DNA from: Rhodanobacter sp. MP7CTX1
GTDB taxonomy: Bacteria; Pseudomonadota; Gammaproteobacteria; Xanthomonadales; Rhodanobacteraceae
Length of the DNA: 64,000 nucleotides
Assembly: GCF_014205795.1 (NCBI RefSeq)
Contig: NZ_JACHCN010000001.1
Location: 124,001-188,000, forward strand
Direction of reading: 5' to 3'
This document shows, piece after piece, positions 41,185-50,315 of this stretch (positions are counted from its first letter, which is position 1; each line of letters opens with the position of its first letter). A model generated the notes under the pieces. The model was not told the DNA's origin. It made no database searches and saw nothing but the letters and a program-made list of their open reading frames with translations. A program made the position numbers and the translations under genes.

Positions 41185-41895
41185 ATGCGCCTCGAACAGC
41201 AACCCGCCTATGTCCTGCACGCGCGGCCTTATCGCGAGACGTCGCTGCTGCTGGAGTGCCTGACGCGCGAACATGGCAGGCTGGGCGTGGTCGCAAGAGG
41301 TGTCCGCGGTGAGCGAGCGCGCCTGCGACGCGCGCAACTCGAACCGTTGCAAGCGCTGACACTGGATCTGCTGCTGCGTGGCGAGATGGCCACGCTGACC
41401 GGTGTGGAGATCGCCGGCGCGCCATTGCGCTTGAGCGGCGACGCCGGCGTCGCAGGCCTCTACCTCAACGAACTGATCGTGCGCCTGACCGAACGACAGG
41501 ATCCGGTCCCGGCGGTGTTCGACGCGTACGCGCAAACCCTGGCACGACTTGCCGCTGACGAACCACTGGCCTGGAGTCTGCGCCGCTTCGAACGCGACCT
41601 GCTGCAGGCGATCGGCTACGGCCTGCAGCTGCAGCACGACGCCGAAACGGGCGAGCCGCTGATGCCGGATGCGCACTATCGCTATGTGGTGGAGCACGGT
41701 GCCGAGCGCTGCTCTGGCGGCAACGCGCAGGCCCTGCGCGGCAGCGACCTGTTGGCGCTGGAGCAGGATCGGATGCCCGATGCCAGCGGCCTTAAGTCCC
41801 TGCGCGACATGATGCGAGAGGTCATCCGCTTCCATCTCGGCGGCCGCGAATTGCGCGCCTGGCGGGTATTGTCGATGGCCGTGTCGCGGCGCTAG
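41185..41895 (+). CDS. recO: DNA repair protein RecO
   Basis: The 236-residue recombination mediator loads RecA in the RecFOR pathway. The N-terminal OB fold runs from PAYVLHARPYRETSLLLECLTREHG through VARGVRG. The helical C-terminal part has FERDLLQAIGYG. It is the last gene of the lepA-to-recO series. Its 3' end overlaps the convergent receiver-Hpt gene by four bases, with no terminator between them. Confidence 0.93.
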   Translation: MRLEQQPAYVLHARPYRETSLLLECLTREHGRLGVVARGVRGERARLRRAQLEPLQALTLDLLLRGEMATLTGVEIAGAPLRLSGDAGVAGLYLNELIVRLTERQDPVPAVFDAYAQTLARLAADEPLAWSLRRFERDLLQAIGYGLQLQHDAETGEPLMPDAHYRYVVEHGAERCSGGNAQALRGSDLLALEQDRMPDASGLKSLRDMMREVIRFHLGGRELRAWRVLSMAVSRR

Positions 41896-42629
41896 GCATC
41901 CAACGCCTGCAGGGTGGTCAGCAGCGCCTTGTGAAAACGTGCCACCGATTCGGGTGTCGCGTCGTGTTGCGCCAGTTGACGCTGCAGGAGCGCAGCCTGG
42001 GTCGACAGCGCCGTAGCCCCGCAGAAACCGCAGGATGAGCGCAGGCGATGCAGTCGATCGCTGAAGCTGTCGCTGTCGCGATTGAGTTGATCGAGGTCCC
42101 GGTCAAGCTGGGTCAGCTCATCGCGCAACAATAGCCGCAGCGCGCGCATGGTGGTGGCCTCACCGGTGGCAATCAACGCGGCCTGGTCATCCAGTACAGG
42201 CACGTCGTGTCGATCCGGTTGAACCAGCGCCATTATTCGCCGCAAATTCGCCAACCCGCAGGGTTTGATCAAGATCTCACTGAAGCCGGCAGCGAGTAGT
42301 GGCTGGCGGTCGCACGGTTCCAGCCAGGCCGTGGTGGCCACCGCGAGGCTTGCTGCCGAGTTGGCCTGCGCATCGTCGCGCAGCAGGGTCAGGATCTGCA
42401 GTGCGCCGCCGCCCGGCATGCGGCAATCCAGCAGCAGCAAGTCGAAGGTCTCGGTGCGCGCACGCTTGATCGCTGTCAGGCCGTCCGTAACGACCTCCAC
42501 GTGTGCGCCCAGCGAGCGCATCCCATCAGCAAAGAACTTACAGCTGCTGGGGTCGTCGTCTGCCACCATGACCCTCACAAACGGAGTGTTTGCGGAGTCG
42601 AAATCCGACGCTTCGAGATTGCTGGGCAT
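41892..42629 (-). CDS. Receiver-Hpt hybrid signalling protein
   Basis: A 245-residue protein. The N-terminal receiver domain (about 18-138) has the acidic pair in VADDDPSS, the phosphorylated Asp68 in LLLLDCRMPGGG and Lys122 in ILIKPCG. The C-terminal Hpt domain (about 150-243) has phosphoacceptor His194 in RLHRLRSSCGFCGA. It has no output domain, so it would work as a phosphorelay intermediate. No histidine kinase is encoded next to it. It is divergent from the AsmA-like gene with a gap of only 45 bp. Confidence 0.87.
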   Translation of the reverse strand: MPSNLEASDFDSANTPFVRVMVADDDPSSCKFFADGMRSLGAHVEVVTDGLTAIKRARTETFDLLLLDCRMPGGGALQILTLLRDDAQANSAASLAVATTAWLEPCDRQPLLAAGFSEILIKPCGLANLRRIMALVQPDRHDVPVLDDQAALIATGEATTMRALRLLLRDELTQLDRDLDQLNRDSDSFSDRLHRLRSSCGFCGATALSTQAALLQRQLAQHDATPESVARFHKALLTTLQALDA

Positions 42630-42674
42630 GACGAAATCCTTATCGTTCAGCTGGATTTGGCAGAATGGCCTTAC

Positions 42675-44693
42675 ATGCGTCCTACATCAAGCCACCTTTT
42701 GCTCTGCCTTTGCCTACTGCTGGTCGCCGGTTGGGCGATGCCGGCGCGCGCGGATGTGCTGCTGACGGCCCGTTCGATCAACGTCCATGGGGTCCGATTG
42801 CAGACAGTAACCGCCAGGATTGGCGAGGATGCCGGTGGCGGACTGCACCTGCAACTGCATGCTGCCCAGGCGGATATTCCGGCGATGGGCTGGCGACGGT
42901 TGGGCCTGACGCTCGACGGAGCCCTGCAAAACGAGCGGGCCGGCTGGATTTTTGACGGCAGCGTGCGCGTGACCGGTGCGCCGGGTGGGGCGCTCAGCAA
43001 TGCGCACGTGAACATGCTGATCAGCGAGCTGGCCAATACGCTGCAGGTTGATATCCAGCAGGGCAATGCACAGGCCGGTGTCGCCTCGCCGCTGGATCAG
43101 CCCACTCACGCGCAGATCAATCTGAAGAATCTCCCTGCTGGCTGGTTGCAGGGGTTGCTCGGTACAGTCTGGTCAGGCCGTCCCACCGCGGGCCGTCTGG
43201 ACGCCGTGCTGGCGCTGGACCTGCGCGACACGGGCATGCAGTCGACCGGGCAGTTCACGCTCGATGGTGTCGGTTTCGATACCCCGACCGGCACGCTGGC
43301 CGGACAAGGCATGAGCGGCAATGGCCGCTTCAGCCTCGACACCACCGATGGACCGGCCCAGATCGACCTGGATGCCAGCCTGCACGGGGGCGAACTACTG
43401 TTGGGCCCGCTCTACGCCAAACTGCCGAACCACCCGGTGCAGTTGGTGCTGCAGGCCAGCGCGCAGCACGGCGCGTTCGAACTGAGCCGTTTGCATGTCG
43501 ATGACGCGGATGCTTTGCAACTGGATGGGGCACTCGCGTTCGATGCCAAGGGTGAGTTGAAGAAGCTCAAAGTGGACCACTTCCAGGCCAGTTTTCCCGC
43601 TGCCTACCAGCGCTACGGCCAGGCATGGCTGAGCACCTTGGGCCTACGCAATATGAGCATCGACGGCGAGTTGAGCGGGGGGCTGGATCTGCGTGCCGAC
43701 GGCATGTACAGCTTCGCGTTCAATACCGCAGGCCTTGATTTGGCCGATGAGGACGGCCGCGTGGCAGTCAGCGGTTTACGCGGCGGACTGGATTGGGCGG
43801 CGCAAGAAGACCGGCCAGCCACCACTCTCCTCTGGCGCAGCCTGCAGTTTTATCGGATACCCAACGGCGCCGCGCAATCGAGTTGGCGCAGCCATGCAGG
43901 CACGCTCAGCCTGCAACGGCCGCTGGAAGTCCCCGTGTTCAAGGGCCAGTTGCGGGTAGCCGAACTCGATTGGCGCCCTGCAGCGGCCAAAGGGCAGCGC
44001 CTGGAGACCTCGCTGGTGGTGACCGGGGTCGATATGGCCGCATTCAGTCATGCCGTGGGTTGGCCGGCATTCCCCGGCACGCTTGGCGGCGCGATTCCGT
44101 CATTGCGCTGGGTGGACGATCGCTTTGAATTGCAGGGCGGCTTGTCGGCCAGTCTGTTCGGTGGCTTTGTCGATATCACCCGGCTATCGCTGCAGCAGCC
44201 GTTTGGGCCAAGTCCGGTATTGAACGGCGACATCCATCTGCAACAACTCGACTTGGCCGCGATCACCAGCGTCTTCGATTTTGGCAACATGACCGGACGG
44301 CTGAATGGCTCGATCGCGGACCTGCGACTGGTGAACTGGAGTCCGGTGGCGTTCAAGGCGAGCCTGCTGGCCGATAGCGGTGGCCGGATCAGTCAGCGCG
44401 CCGTGAACAATCTCACCACGCTCGGCGGCGGCGGGATAAGCTCCGGCCTGCAGGGCATGGTGATGAAATTATTCAAGACGTTCAGCTACAAGCGCATCGG
44501 TCTCGACTGCACGTTGCGCGGTGCGGTCTGTCAGATGAGCGGACTGGAGACGGGCGACGACGGTTACACTATTGTCGAAGGCAGCGGCCTGCCGCATTTG
44601 CGGGTGATCGGCCATCAAACTCAGGTGGACTGGCCGACCCTGGTCCGGCGCCTGCATGCCGCGATCGACGGGACAGCACCTGAAATCCGTTGA
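42675..44693 (+). CDS. AsmA/YdbH-like periplasmic protein
   Basis: The 672-residue protein has a signal peptide (hydrophobic 7-26, ending ARA) and long runs of alternating beta-strand pattern with many short 'LDG', 'GRLDAVL' and 'NGDIHL' repeats. The end GNMTGRLNGSIADLRLVNWSP is similar to the C-terminal region of AsmA-like proteins. E. coli YdbH is a member of this group and is proposed to bridge the two membranes for phospholipid transport. The next gene encodes a YdbL-like lipoprotein, which supports a YdbH-type assignment. Neither role is shown here. ATG 42675 is chosen at the signal peptide. Confidence 0.68.
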   Translation: MRPTSSHLLLCLCLLLVAGWAMPARADVLLTARSINVHGVRLQTVTARIGEDAGGGLHLQLHAAQADIPAMGWRRLGLTLDGALQNERAGWIFDGSVRVTGAPGGALSNAHVNMLISELANTLQVDIQQGNAQAGVASPLDQPTHAQINLKNLPAGWLQGLLGTVWSGRPTAGRLDAVLALDLRDTGMQSTGQFTLDGVGFDTPTGTLAGQGMSGNGRFSLDTTDGPAQIDLDASLHGGELLLGPLYAKLPNHPVQLVLQASAQHGAFELSRLHVDDADALQLDGALAFDAKGELKKLKVDHFQASFPAAYQRYGQAWLSTLGLRNMSIDGELSGGLDLRADGMYSFAFNTAGLDLADEDGRVAVSGLRGGLDWAAQEDRPATTLLWRSLQFYRIPNGAAQSSWRSHAGTLSLQRPLEVPVFKGQLRVAELDWRPAAAKGQRLETSLVVTGVDMAAFSHAVGWPAFPGTLGGAIPSLRWVDDRFELQGGLSASLFGGFVDITRLSLQQPFGPSPVLNGDIHLQQLDLAAITSVFDFGNMTGRLNGSIADLRLVNWSPVAFKASLLADSGGRISQRAVNNLTTLGGGGISSGLQGMVMKLFKTFSYKRIGLDCTLRGAVCQMSGLETGDDGYTIVEGSGLPHLRVIGHQTQVDWPTLVRRLHAAIDGTAPEIR

Positions 44694-44765
44694 TCGCTCG
44701 CGTGGTGGCATGCGCACGGTTTTTCGTTCAAACGTCAGTTCTCAGCTCGGACATCGGAGTCCATC

Positions 44766-45374
44766 ATGCGCAAGCTTGTCCGTATAACGTTGGCCACGCT
44801 CGCCGTGCTGCTGGTCGGCTGCGTCACGATCAACGTGTATTTCCCTGAAGCGGCAGCGCAGAAGGCGGCCGATCAATTCATCGGCAACGTGCTGGGTGAT
44901 CAAGGGCAACCCGCGCCCCCTGCGCCGAAGGATCAAAAAGACACGCCACCAAGTGCTGGCCAGCATCCCTCCGCAATGCTGCTCGATCTGTTGATTCCGG
45001 CAGCGTATGCCGCCGATACGCCGAACATCCGCATCCAGACCAGTGCTACCGAAGCGATCCGCCAGCGTATGCAACAACGTTTTCAGGGTGCGCTGGGCAC
45101 GCTGCTGGACAGCGGCGCGGTGGGTTTCACCAGCGATGGCATGGTCGCCATGCGGGACGCGAGCAAGGTGCCACTGGACCAGCGGGCCCAGGCCAATGCC
45201 ACCGTGGCCGACGAAAATCGCGATCGTGCGGCGCTCTATAGCGAAGTGGCCCACGCCAACAGCCACCCCGAGTGGGAGGCGCAGATCCGTGCCACGTTTG
45301 CCAAGGGCTGGATCGACAAAGCCAAGGCAAGTTGGTACTACCAGAACGCCAGCGGTGCCTGGGTACGCAAATAG
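44766..45374 (+). CDS. DUF1318 (YdbL-like) lipoprotein
   Basis: The 202-residue protein has a lipobox LLVGC with Cys19, then VTINVYFPEAAAQKAADQF, a Pro-rich linker (50-70) and the DUF1318 domain (about 100-200: ALLDSGAVGFTSDGMVAMRD, VADENRDRAALY, ATFAKGWIDKAKASWYYQ). E. coli YdbL is exported but not a lipoprotein, and the operon there has a separate small lipoprotein YnbE. Here the lipoprotein N-terminus and YdbL domain are in one chain. It follows the AsmA-like gene by 72 bp. Confidence 0.83.
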   Translation: MRKLVRITLATLAVLLVGCVTINVYFPEAAAQKAADQFIGNVLGDQGQPAPPAPKDQKDTPPSAGQHPSAMLLDLLIPAAYAADTPNIRIQTSATEAIRQRMQQRFQGALGTLLDSGAVGFTSDGMVAMRDASKVPLDQRAQANATVADENRDRAALYSEVAHANSHPEWEAQIRATFAKGWIDKAKASWYYQNASGAWVRK

Positions 45375-45538
45375 GCCGCGATAGGGCTGGTTTCATACGG
45401 AACACCCGGCGCAGCCAGGGCGGTGTGGTGTCGGGCGTTCCCCAAAAAAACCTGGCGCGGGCACCGTTGCTGGGCGCCATCCGGGCCGATCTGTGATAAT
45501 CGGCGGCCAGCCAGTGCGGCCTTATCTGTTCAGATCCC

Positions 45539-46876
45539 ATGTCACGATCCAACTCCGTTCCGTCGGCGACCTTCGAAGCCGTCATCACCGATCTCAGTCA
45601 TGACGGTCGCGGCGTGGCCCGTGTCGATGGCAAGGCGGTCTTTGTCAGTGGTGCGCTGCTAGGCGAACAGGCGCTGTTGCGTCTGCGCAAGCGTCATCGC
45701 CATTTTGACGAAGCTGAAGTCGTCGAGCTGATAACCCGTTCGCCGCACCGGGTGGAACCGCGTTGCCGACACTTCGGCCAGTGCAGTGGTTGTTCGTTGC
45801 AGCACCTGGATGCCCCCTCACAGATCGCCACCAAGCAGCGCGTTCTGGCGGAGAATTTCGAACGCATCGGCAAGGTGACGCCGCAGGCGTGGCTGCCGCC
45901 GCTTACGGGTGAACCCTGGGGTTATCGGCGCAAGGGACGATTGTCGGTTCGCAACGTGGCGAAGAAGGGCCGTGTGCTGGTGGGCTTCCGTGAGGAGGAA
46001 AATCCGCGCTTCGTGGCCGATATCCAGCAGTGCGAAGTGATGCACCCGGCGCTGGGCCCGAAGATCGGCCTGCTTGCCGACCTGCTCAACGGCATGGACG
46101 CAGCCAGCGACATTCCGCAAATTGAATTCGCGGCCGGCGATGACACCATGGCGCTGGTGTTTCGGCACATGCAGCCGCTGAGCGAGCGCGACCTGGCTGC
46201 GCTGACCGCGTTCGGCCAGCAGCATGAGCTGGCGATCTATCTGCAGCCGGGCGGCAACAGCAGCGTGCATCCGCTGTGGCCGGAACATCCGCGACTGGCG
46301 TTTCGCATTGCCAGCGGTGATGCGCAGGTCGAGGACGTGGAGCTGGAATTCCAGCCGCTCGATTTCGTGCAGGTCAATGCCGACATGAACCAGCGCATGA
46401 TGGCTCGGACGCTGGAGTTGCTCGATCCGCAACCGACCGATCGCGTGCTCGACCTGTTCTGCGGCCTGGGCAATTTCACCTTGCCGATTGCCCGCCGTGT
46501 CGCCGAGGTCGCAGGTGTGGAAGGTGAGCACGGACTGGTCGAACGTGCTGCGCAGAACGCCGCACGCAACGGTATCGAGAACGCGCATTTCCATGTTGCG
46601 AATCTGTTCGAGGATCAGCGTGCCAGCGATTGGGCGCGCCAGCCGTGGGACAAAGTGCTGCTCGATCCGCCACGTGCGGGTGCCGACAAGGTGCTTGAGT
46701 ACCTGCCGCACAAGCAGACGCAGCGCATTGTCTACGTGTCGTGCCATCCCGCGTCGTTGGCGCGCGACGCTGGCATCCTGGTCAATCAGCATGGTTTTAA
46801 ACTGAAATCCGCCGGCGTGATGGACATGTTTCCGCACACCGCACACGTGGAATCCATCGCGCTGTTCGAGCGGTGA
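45539..46876 (+). CDS. rlmD: 23S rRNA (uracil-1939-C5)-methyltransferase
   Basis: The 445-residue TrmA/RumA family methyltransferase has an N-terminal TRAM domain (about 10-65) and a [4Fe-4S] site with Cys76, Cys82, Cys85 and Cys165. A C-terminal SAM-binding domain (DLFCGLGNFTLPIA) and the catalytic Cys402 in VYVSCHPASLARD complete it. The iron-sulfur cysteines favour RlmD over TrmA. It is encoded just before the CYTH gene; coordinates leave seven bases between them. Confidence 0.94.
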   Translation: MSRSNSVPSATFEAVITDLSHDGRGVARVDGKAVFVSGALLGEQALLRLRKRHRHFDEAEVVELITRSPHRVEPRCRHFGQCSGCSLQHLDAPSQIATKQRVLAENFERIGKVTPQAWLPPLTGEPWGYRRKGRLSVRNVAKKGRVLVGFREEENPRFVADIQQCEVMHPALGPKIGLLADLLNGMDAASDIPQIEFAAGDDTMALVFRHMQPLSERDLAALTAFGQQHELAIYLQPGGNSSVHPLWPEHPRLAFRIASGDAQVEDVELEFQPLDFVQVNADMNQRMMARTLELLDPQPTDRVLDLFCGLGNFTLPIARRVAEVAGVEGEHGLVERAAQNAARNGIENAHFHVANLFEDQRASDWARQPWDKVLLDPPRAGADKVLEYLPHKQTQRIVYVSCHPASLARDAGILVNQHGFKLKSAGVMDMFPHTAHVESIALFER

Positions 46877-46883
46877 GATAAAC

Positions 46884-47405
46884 ATGGGCATCGAGATCGA
46901 ACGAAAATTTCTGGTGTGCGACGACAGCTGGCGCGGCGCCGTCGAGCACAGCGAGCAGATCGCCCAGGGCTACCTGATCGGTGCACAGGCACTGCGCGAT
47001 GGCAGCGCACGAGCGTCGGTGCGCGCGCGCCTGGCCGGTGAGCAGGCGTGGTTGAATATCAAGGCAGCCCGGCTCGGCGTCGAGCGGGCCGAGTTCGAAT
47101 ACGCCATACCGGTATCCGATGCCAGAACCTTGCTGGATACTTTGTGCGATGGCGTGCTGGAAAAGGTTCGCCATCATGTCCGTGTCGATGGCGTGCTGTT
47201 CGAGGTCGATGAGTTTCTCGGCGACAACAGCGGCCTGATCGTTGCCGAAGTCGAACTGCCAGCCGTTGACGCAGCGTTTCCAAGACCGTCATGGCTGGGA
47301 CACGAAGTGAGCGCATTGCTGCGTTACTACAACGTCAACCTGATCGACCACCCGTACCGGCAATGGTCGCTGGCCGAACGCACTGCCGAGGATGCCGCAT
47401 GCTGA
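46884..47405 (+). CDS. CYTH-domain protein (class IV adenylate cyclase/triphosphatase fold)
   Basis: The 173-residue protein begins MGIEIERKFLV with the ExExK motif (Glu4, Glu6, Lys8). The tunnel-strand residues (SVRARL, AEFEYAIP, KVRHHV, FEVDEFLG, VAEVELP) are in order. Most bacterial members of this size hydrolyse inorganic triphosphate, so a triphosphatase is more likely than a cyclase. Its stop overlaps the nagZ start. Confidence 0.9.
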   Translation: MGIEIERKFLVCDDSWRGAVEHSEQIAQGYLIGAQALRDGSARASVRARLAGEQAWLNIKAARLGVERAEFEYAIPVSDARTLLDTLCDGVLEKVRHHVRVDGVLFEVDEFLGDNSGLIVAEVELPAVDAAFPRPSWLGHEVSALLRYYNVNLIDHPYRQWSLAERTAEDAAC

Positions 47406-48415
47406 TGATCGGCGTAGCCGGGCTGCAACTGGCCGAACACGAACAGCGTTGGCTCACCGCACCGGGAGTGGCCGGCGTGCTGCTGTTTTCGCGCAACTAC
47501 CAGTCGCGCGAGCAGCTGATCGCATTGTGCGAATCGATCCGCGAGGTTGGTGGCGATGAGCTGCTCATTGCGGTCGATCAGGAAGGCGGTCCGGTGCAGC
47601 GTTTTCGCGAGGGCTTCACCCGTCTGCCGGCGCTGGCGGCGATCGGCGCCGTCTACGACCGTGATCCCGATGAGGCCGTGCGACTGGCGGAAGAACATGC
47701 CTGGGTGATGGCCAGCGAGCTGCGCGCCAGCGGTGTCGATTTCAGTTTTGCGCCGGTAGTGGATCTGGCCCGCGGCAATGCGGCGATCGGCCTGCGTGCA
47801 TTCCATGCCGACCCTGCAGTGACTGCCGAGCTGGCACAGGCGTACGTGCGCGGCATGCATCTTGGCGGCATGGCGGCGGTGCTCAAGCACTTTCCCGGGC
47901 ATGGTTCGGTCGCCGCCGACACGCACAAGGCGCAGGCGATCGATCCACGCAACATGGACGAAATCCGTCGCGATGACCTGCTGCCGTTCGCCGAATGCAT
48001 CGAGGCGCGCGTCGAGGCGATCATGATGGCGCACGTGATCTACCCGGAGGTGGATAGTCATCCGGCCGGCTATTCGGAACGCTGGATCAAACAGATCCTT
48101 CGCGGCGAGTTGGGTTTCGCCGGCGCCGTGATCAGCGACGACATCAGCATGGCCGCGGCGGGCGCGGCCGGCAGTGTCGGCGAACGTGTGCAAGCTCATC
48201 TGGAGGCCGGCTGCGATCTGGTGCTGGCCTGTTTTCCCGAGGTGGTGGACGAAGCGATCGCCGCCATGCAGAACAACACGACATCGTTACCGCCGCAGCT
48301 TGCAGCCTTGCGCGGCGCGCTCGGCGCCAGCTGGGCAGGCCTCACCGACAACCCTCAGCGCGATCGCTTCGTCGCTCGCGTCACGGCGTTGAATACGAAC
48401 CAGGAATCGGCATGA
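47399..48415 (+). CDS. nagZ: Beta-N-acetylhexosaminidase NagZ
   Basis: The 338-residue family 3 glycosidase releases GlcNAc from 1,6-anhydro-muropeptides in peptidoglycan recycling. It shows KHFPGHGSVAADTH (163-176, with the catalytic Asp174 and His176 loop), VDQEGGPVQR and the nucleophile region ISDDISM (Asp247-Asp248). There is no signal peptide, so it is cytoplasmic. It overlaps the CYTH gene upstream and hpt downstream (ATGA). Confidence 0.95.
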   Translation: MLMIGVAGLQLAEHEQRWLTAPGVAGVLLFSRNYQSREQLIALCESIREVGGDELLIAVDQEGGPVQRFREGFTRLPALAAIGAVYDRDPDEAVRLAEEHAWVMASELRASGVDFSFAPVVDLARGNAAIGLRAFHADPAVTAELAQAYVRGMHLGGMAAVLKHFPGHGSVAADTHKAQAIDPRNMDEIRRDDLLPFAECIEARVEAIMMAHVIYPEVDSHPAGYSERWIKQILRGELGFAGAVISDDISMAAAGAAGSVGERVQAHLEAGCDLVLACFPEVVDEAIAAMQNNTTSLPPQLAALRGALGASWAGLTDNPQRDRFVARVTALNTNQESA

Positions 48416-48966
48416 ATACTCCGACACCTTCGCTTGCCGATGCATTGGCAAATGCCGACTTGCTGCATGAGCGCGGCACACTGGACACCGTGATCGCCGA
48501 CATGGGGCGACGGATCGATGCGGCGCTGGACGGCGAGCGCGCGGTGTTTCTCACCGTGATGAATGGCGCGCTGATCTTTGCCGGCCAGCTGGCGCTGGCG
48601 ATCCGCACCGATCTTGAATTCGACTACGTGCATGCGACGCGCTATCGCGGCAGCACCTCGGGCAGCGAACTGCACTGGCTGCGCGAGCCAGCGGTGTCGC
48701 TGGTCGATCGGGTGGTGTTGCTGGTCGACGATATTCTCGACGAGGGCCACACGCTGAAGGCCGTGCGCGATGACTGCTACCAGCGTGGTGCGCGGCGCGT
48801 ACTGATCGCCAGTCTATGTACCAAGCGCCACGATCGCCTGGCCGAGGGCATCGCATCGGACTTCAATGGTGTCGAGCTGCCGGATCGTTACGTGTTTGGT
48901 TTCGGCATGGATTACCACGAGCAGGGCCGCAACCTGCCGGGCATTTACGCGCTGCGCGACAACTGA
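48412..48966 (+). CDS. hpt: Hypoxanthine(-guanine) phosphoribosyltransferase
   Basis: The 184-residue purine salvage enzyme has the PRPP-binding motif VVLLVDDILDEGHTL and the base-side features of the HPRT fold (LTVMNGALIFAGQL, FDYVHATRYRG). It converts hypoxanthine to IMP. The start overlaps the nagZ stop and it is followed after nine bases by mtnP, whose product can supply hypoxanthine. Confidence 0.92.
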   Translation: MNTPTPSLADALANADLLHERGTLDTVIADMGRRIDAALDGERAVFLTVMNGALIFAGQLALAIRTDLEFDYVHATRYRGSTSGSELHWLREPAVSLVDRVVLLVDDILDEGHTLKAVRDDCYQRGARRVLIASLCTKRHDRLAEGIASDFNGVELPDRYVFGFGMDYHEQGRNLPGIYALRDN

Positions 48967-48975
48967 GGAATCAGC

Positions 48976-49722
48976 ATGAGCACGATGGATCTGGCAGTGA
49001 TCGGCGGCAGCGGCCTGTACAACTTCCCGGGGCTGGAAAACGCCACCCGGCATGCCGTTGATACGCCGTACGGTGCCGCCTCGGGCGAGGTGGTGATGGG
49101 TGACTTCGCCGGCAAACGTATCGCTTTTCTGGCACGCCATGGCGAGAGCCACACACTGCCGCCGCATCGGGTCAACTACCGCGCGAACCTGTGGGCGCTG
49201 CACAGCCTCGGTGCGCGCAGGGTGATCGGCGTCAATGCGGTCGGCGGCATCCGCAGTGACATGGGGCCGCGGGTGATCGTGGTGCCGGATCAGCTGATCG
49301 ACTACACCCACGGCCGCTACACCAGCTACTGCGACGTCGAGGGTGCCGAGGTCAAGCACATTGATTTCAGCGAGCCGTACACCGGGTCGCTGCGACAGCA
49401 GTTGCTGGCGGCGGCAGGCAAGGCCGACGTCGCGGTGATCGATGGCGGTTGCTACGGAGCCACCCAGGGGCCACGGCTGGAAACCCGCGCCGAGATCGCC
49501 CGCATGAAGCGCGACGGCTGCGACCTGGTCGGCATGACCGGTATGCCGGAAGCGGCGCTGGCGCGCGAGCTCGCACTGGAATACGCCTGCCTGGCACTGG
49601 TCGCGAATTTCGCGGCCGGCTGCGGCGACGAAGCGGAGATCAGCATCGAGGAGATCTTTGCGCATCTCGCGGCAGCCACGACTGAGGTGCCACGCATCCT
49701 CGCGGCGATGTTGAAAAGCTGA
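48976..49722 (+). CDS. mtnP: S-methyl-5'-thioinosine (or thioadenosine) phosphorylase
   Basis: The 248-residue member of the MTAP/PNP family 2 has the phosphate-binding GGSGLYNFPGL, ARHGESHTLPPHRVNYRANLW, GVNAVGGIRSDMGPRVIVVPDQLID and TGMPEAALARELALEYACLAL. Pseudomonads have a methylthioinosine phosphorylase next to nagZ, and the adjacent hpt gene would use its hypoxanthine product. I therefore favour methylthioinosine over methylthioadenosine as substrate, as inference from context. Confidence 0.87.
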   Translation: MSTMDLAVIGGSGLYNFPGLENATRHAVDTPYGAASGEVVMGDFAGKRIAFLARHGESHTLPPHRVNYRANLWALHSLGARRVIGVNAVGGIRSDMGPRVIVVPDQLIDYTHGRYTSYCDVEGAEVKHIDFSEPYTGSLRQQLLAAAGKADVAVIDGGCYGATQGPRLETRAEIARMKRDGCDLVGMTGMPEAALARELALEYACLALVANFAAGCGDEAEISIEEIFAHLAAATTEVPRILAAMLKS

Positions 49723-49878
49723 GCGAAGGGAACGGCTTCGGGCGGTCGGCGTGTCGTTGGATATTGCGCTGGCCCTGAACATGTTGGTACTTTTCCTCCG
49801 CCGGGACGGCGAACCAGGGGGGGTAAATGGTTCAGCGATTGACTCGGCGCATCCATTCCATGTCCAGGGGTTTACGCA

Positions 49879-50085
49879 ATGCGTTTCGGTACGGTCAAAT
49901 GGTTCAACGATGCCAAGGGTTTCGGTTTCATCGCGCCTGAGGATGGGGGGGACGACGTATTCGTCCATTTTTCGGCCATCAACACCAAGGGCTTTCGCAG
50001 CCTGCAGGAAGGCCAGCGGGTACAGTTCGAAGTCACTCAGGGGCCGAAAGGCGCCCAGGCTTCGGGCGTCGAAGTGGCCGCCTGA
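49879..50085 (+). CDS. Cold-shock domain protein
   Basis: The 68-residue single CSD protein has RNP1 KGFGFI and RNP2 VFVHF. It binds single-stranded RNA or DNA as an RNA chaperone. The 156-bp leader is long enough for a structured cold-shock 5' UTR, but no cold box was identified. A terminator follows. Confidence 0.95.
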   Translation: MRFGTVKWFNDAKGFGFIAPEDGGDDVFVHFSAINTKGFRSLQEGQRVQFEVTQGPKGAQASGVEVAA

Positions 50086-50115
50086 TCAACCTCACATCGG
50101 TCGTGATGTGAATCA

Positions 50116-50146
50116 GAAACCCCGCTCCTGTGCGGGGTTTCTTTTT
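50116..50146 (+). terminator. Terminator after the cold-shock gene
   Basis: GAAACCCCGC pairs with GCGGGGTTTC, and TTTTT follows. Confidence 0.85.
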
Positions 50147-50315
50147 GGCGGACGGGACACGCCCATGCCGATCGAGGCTTCACCCATGAGTGGCCTGGGG
50201 CTGGATAGCCGATCGGGAAGGTGATCTTTTCAGCCCTCAATCGATCCCTACGGCGGCGCATGTCGGCTTGCTTGGTTAAGATGGCGGATTGTGAAAGGCC
50301 AGCAGGAGCCGTCGA

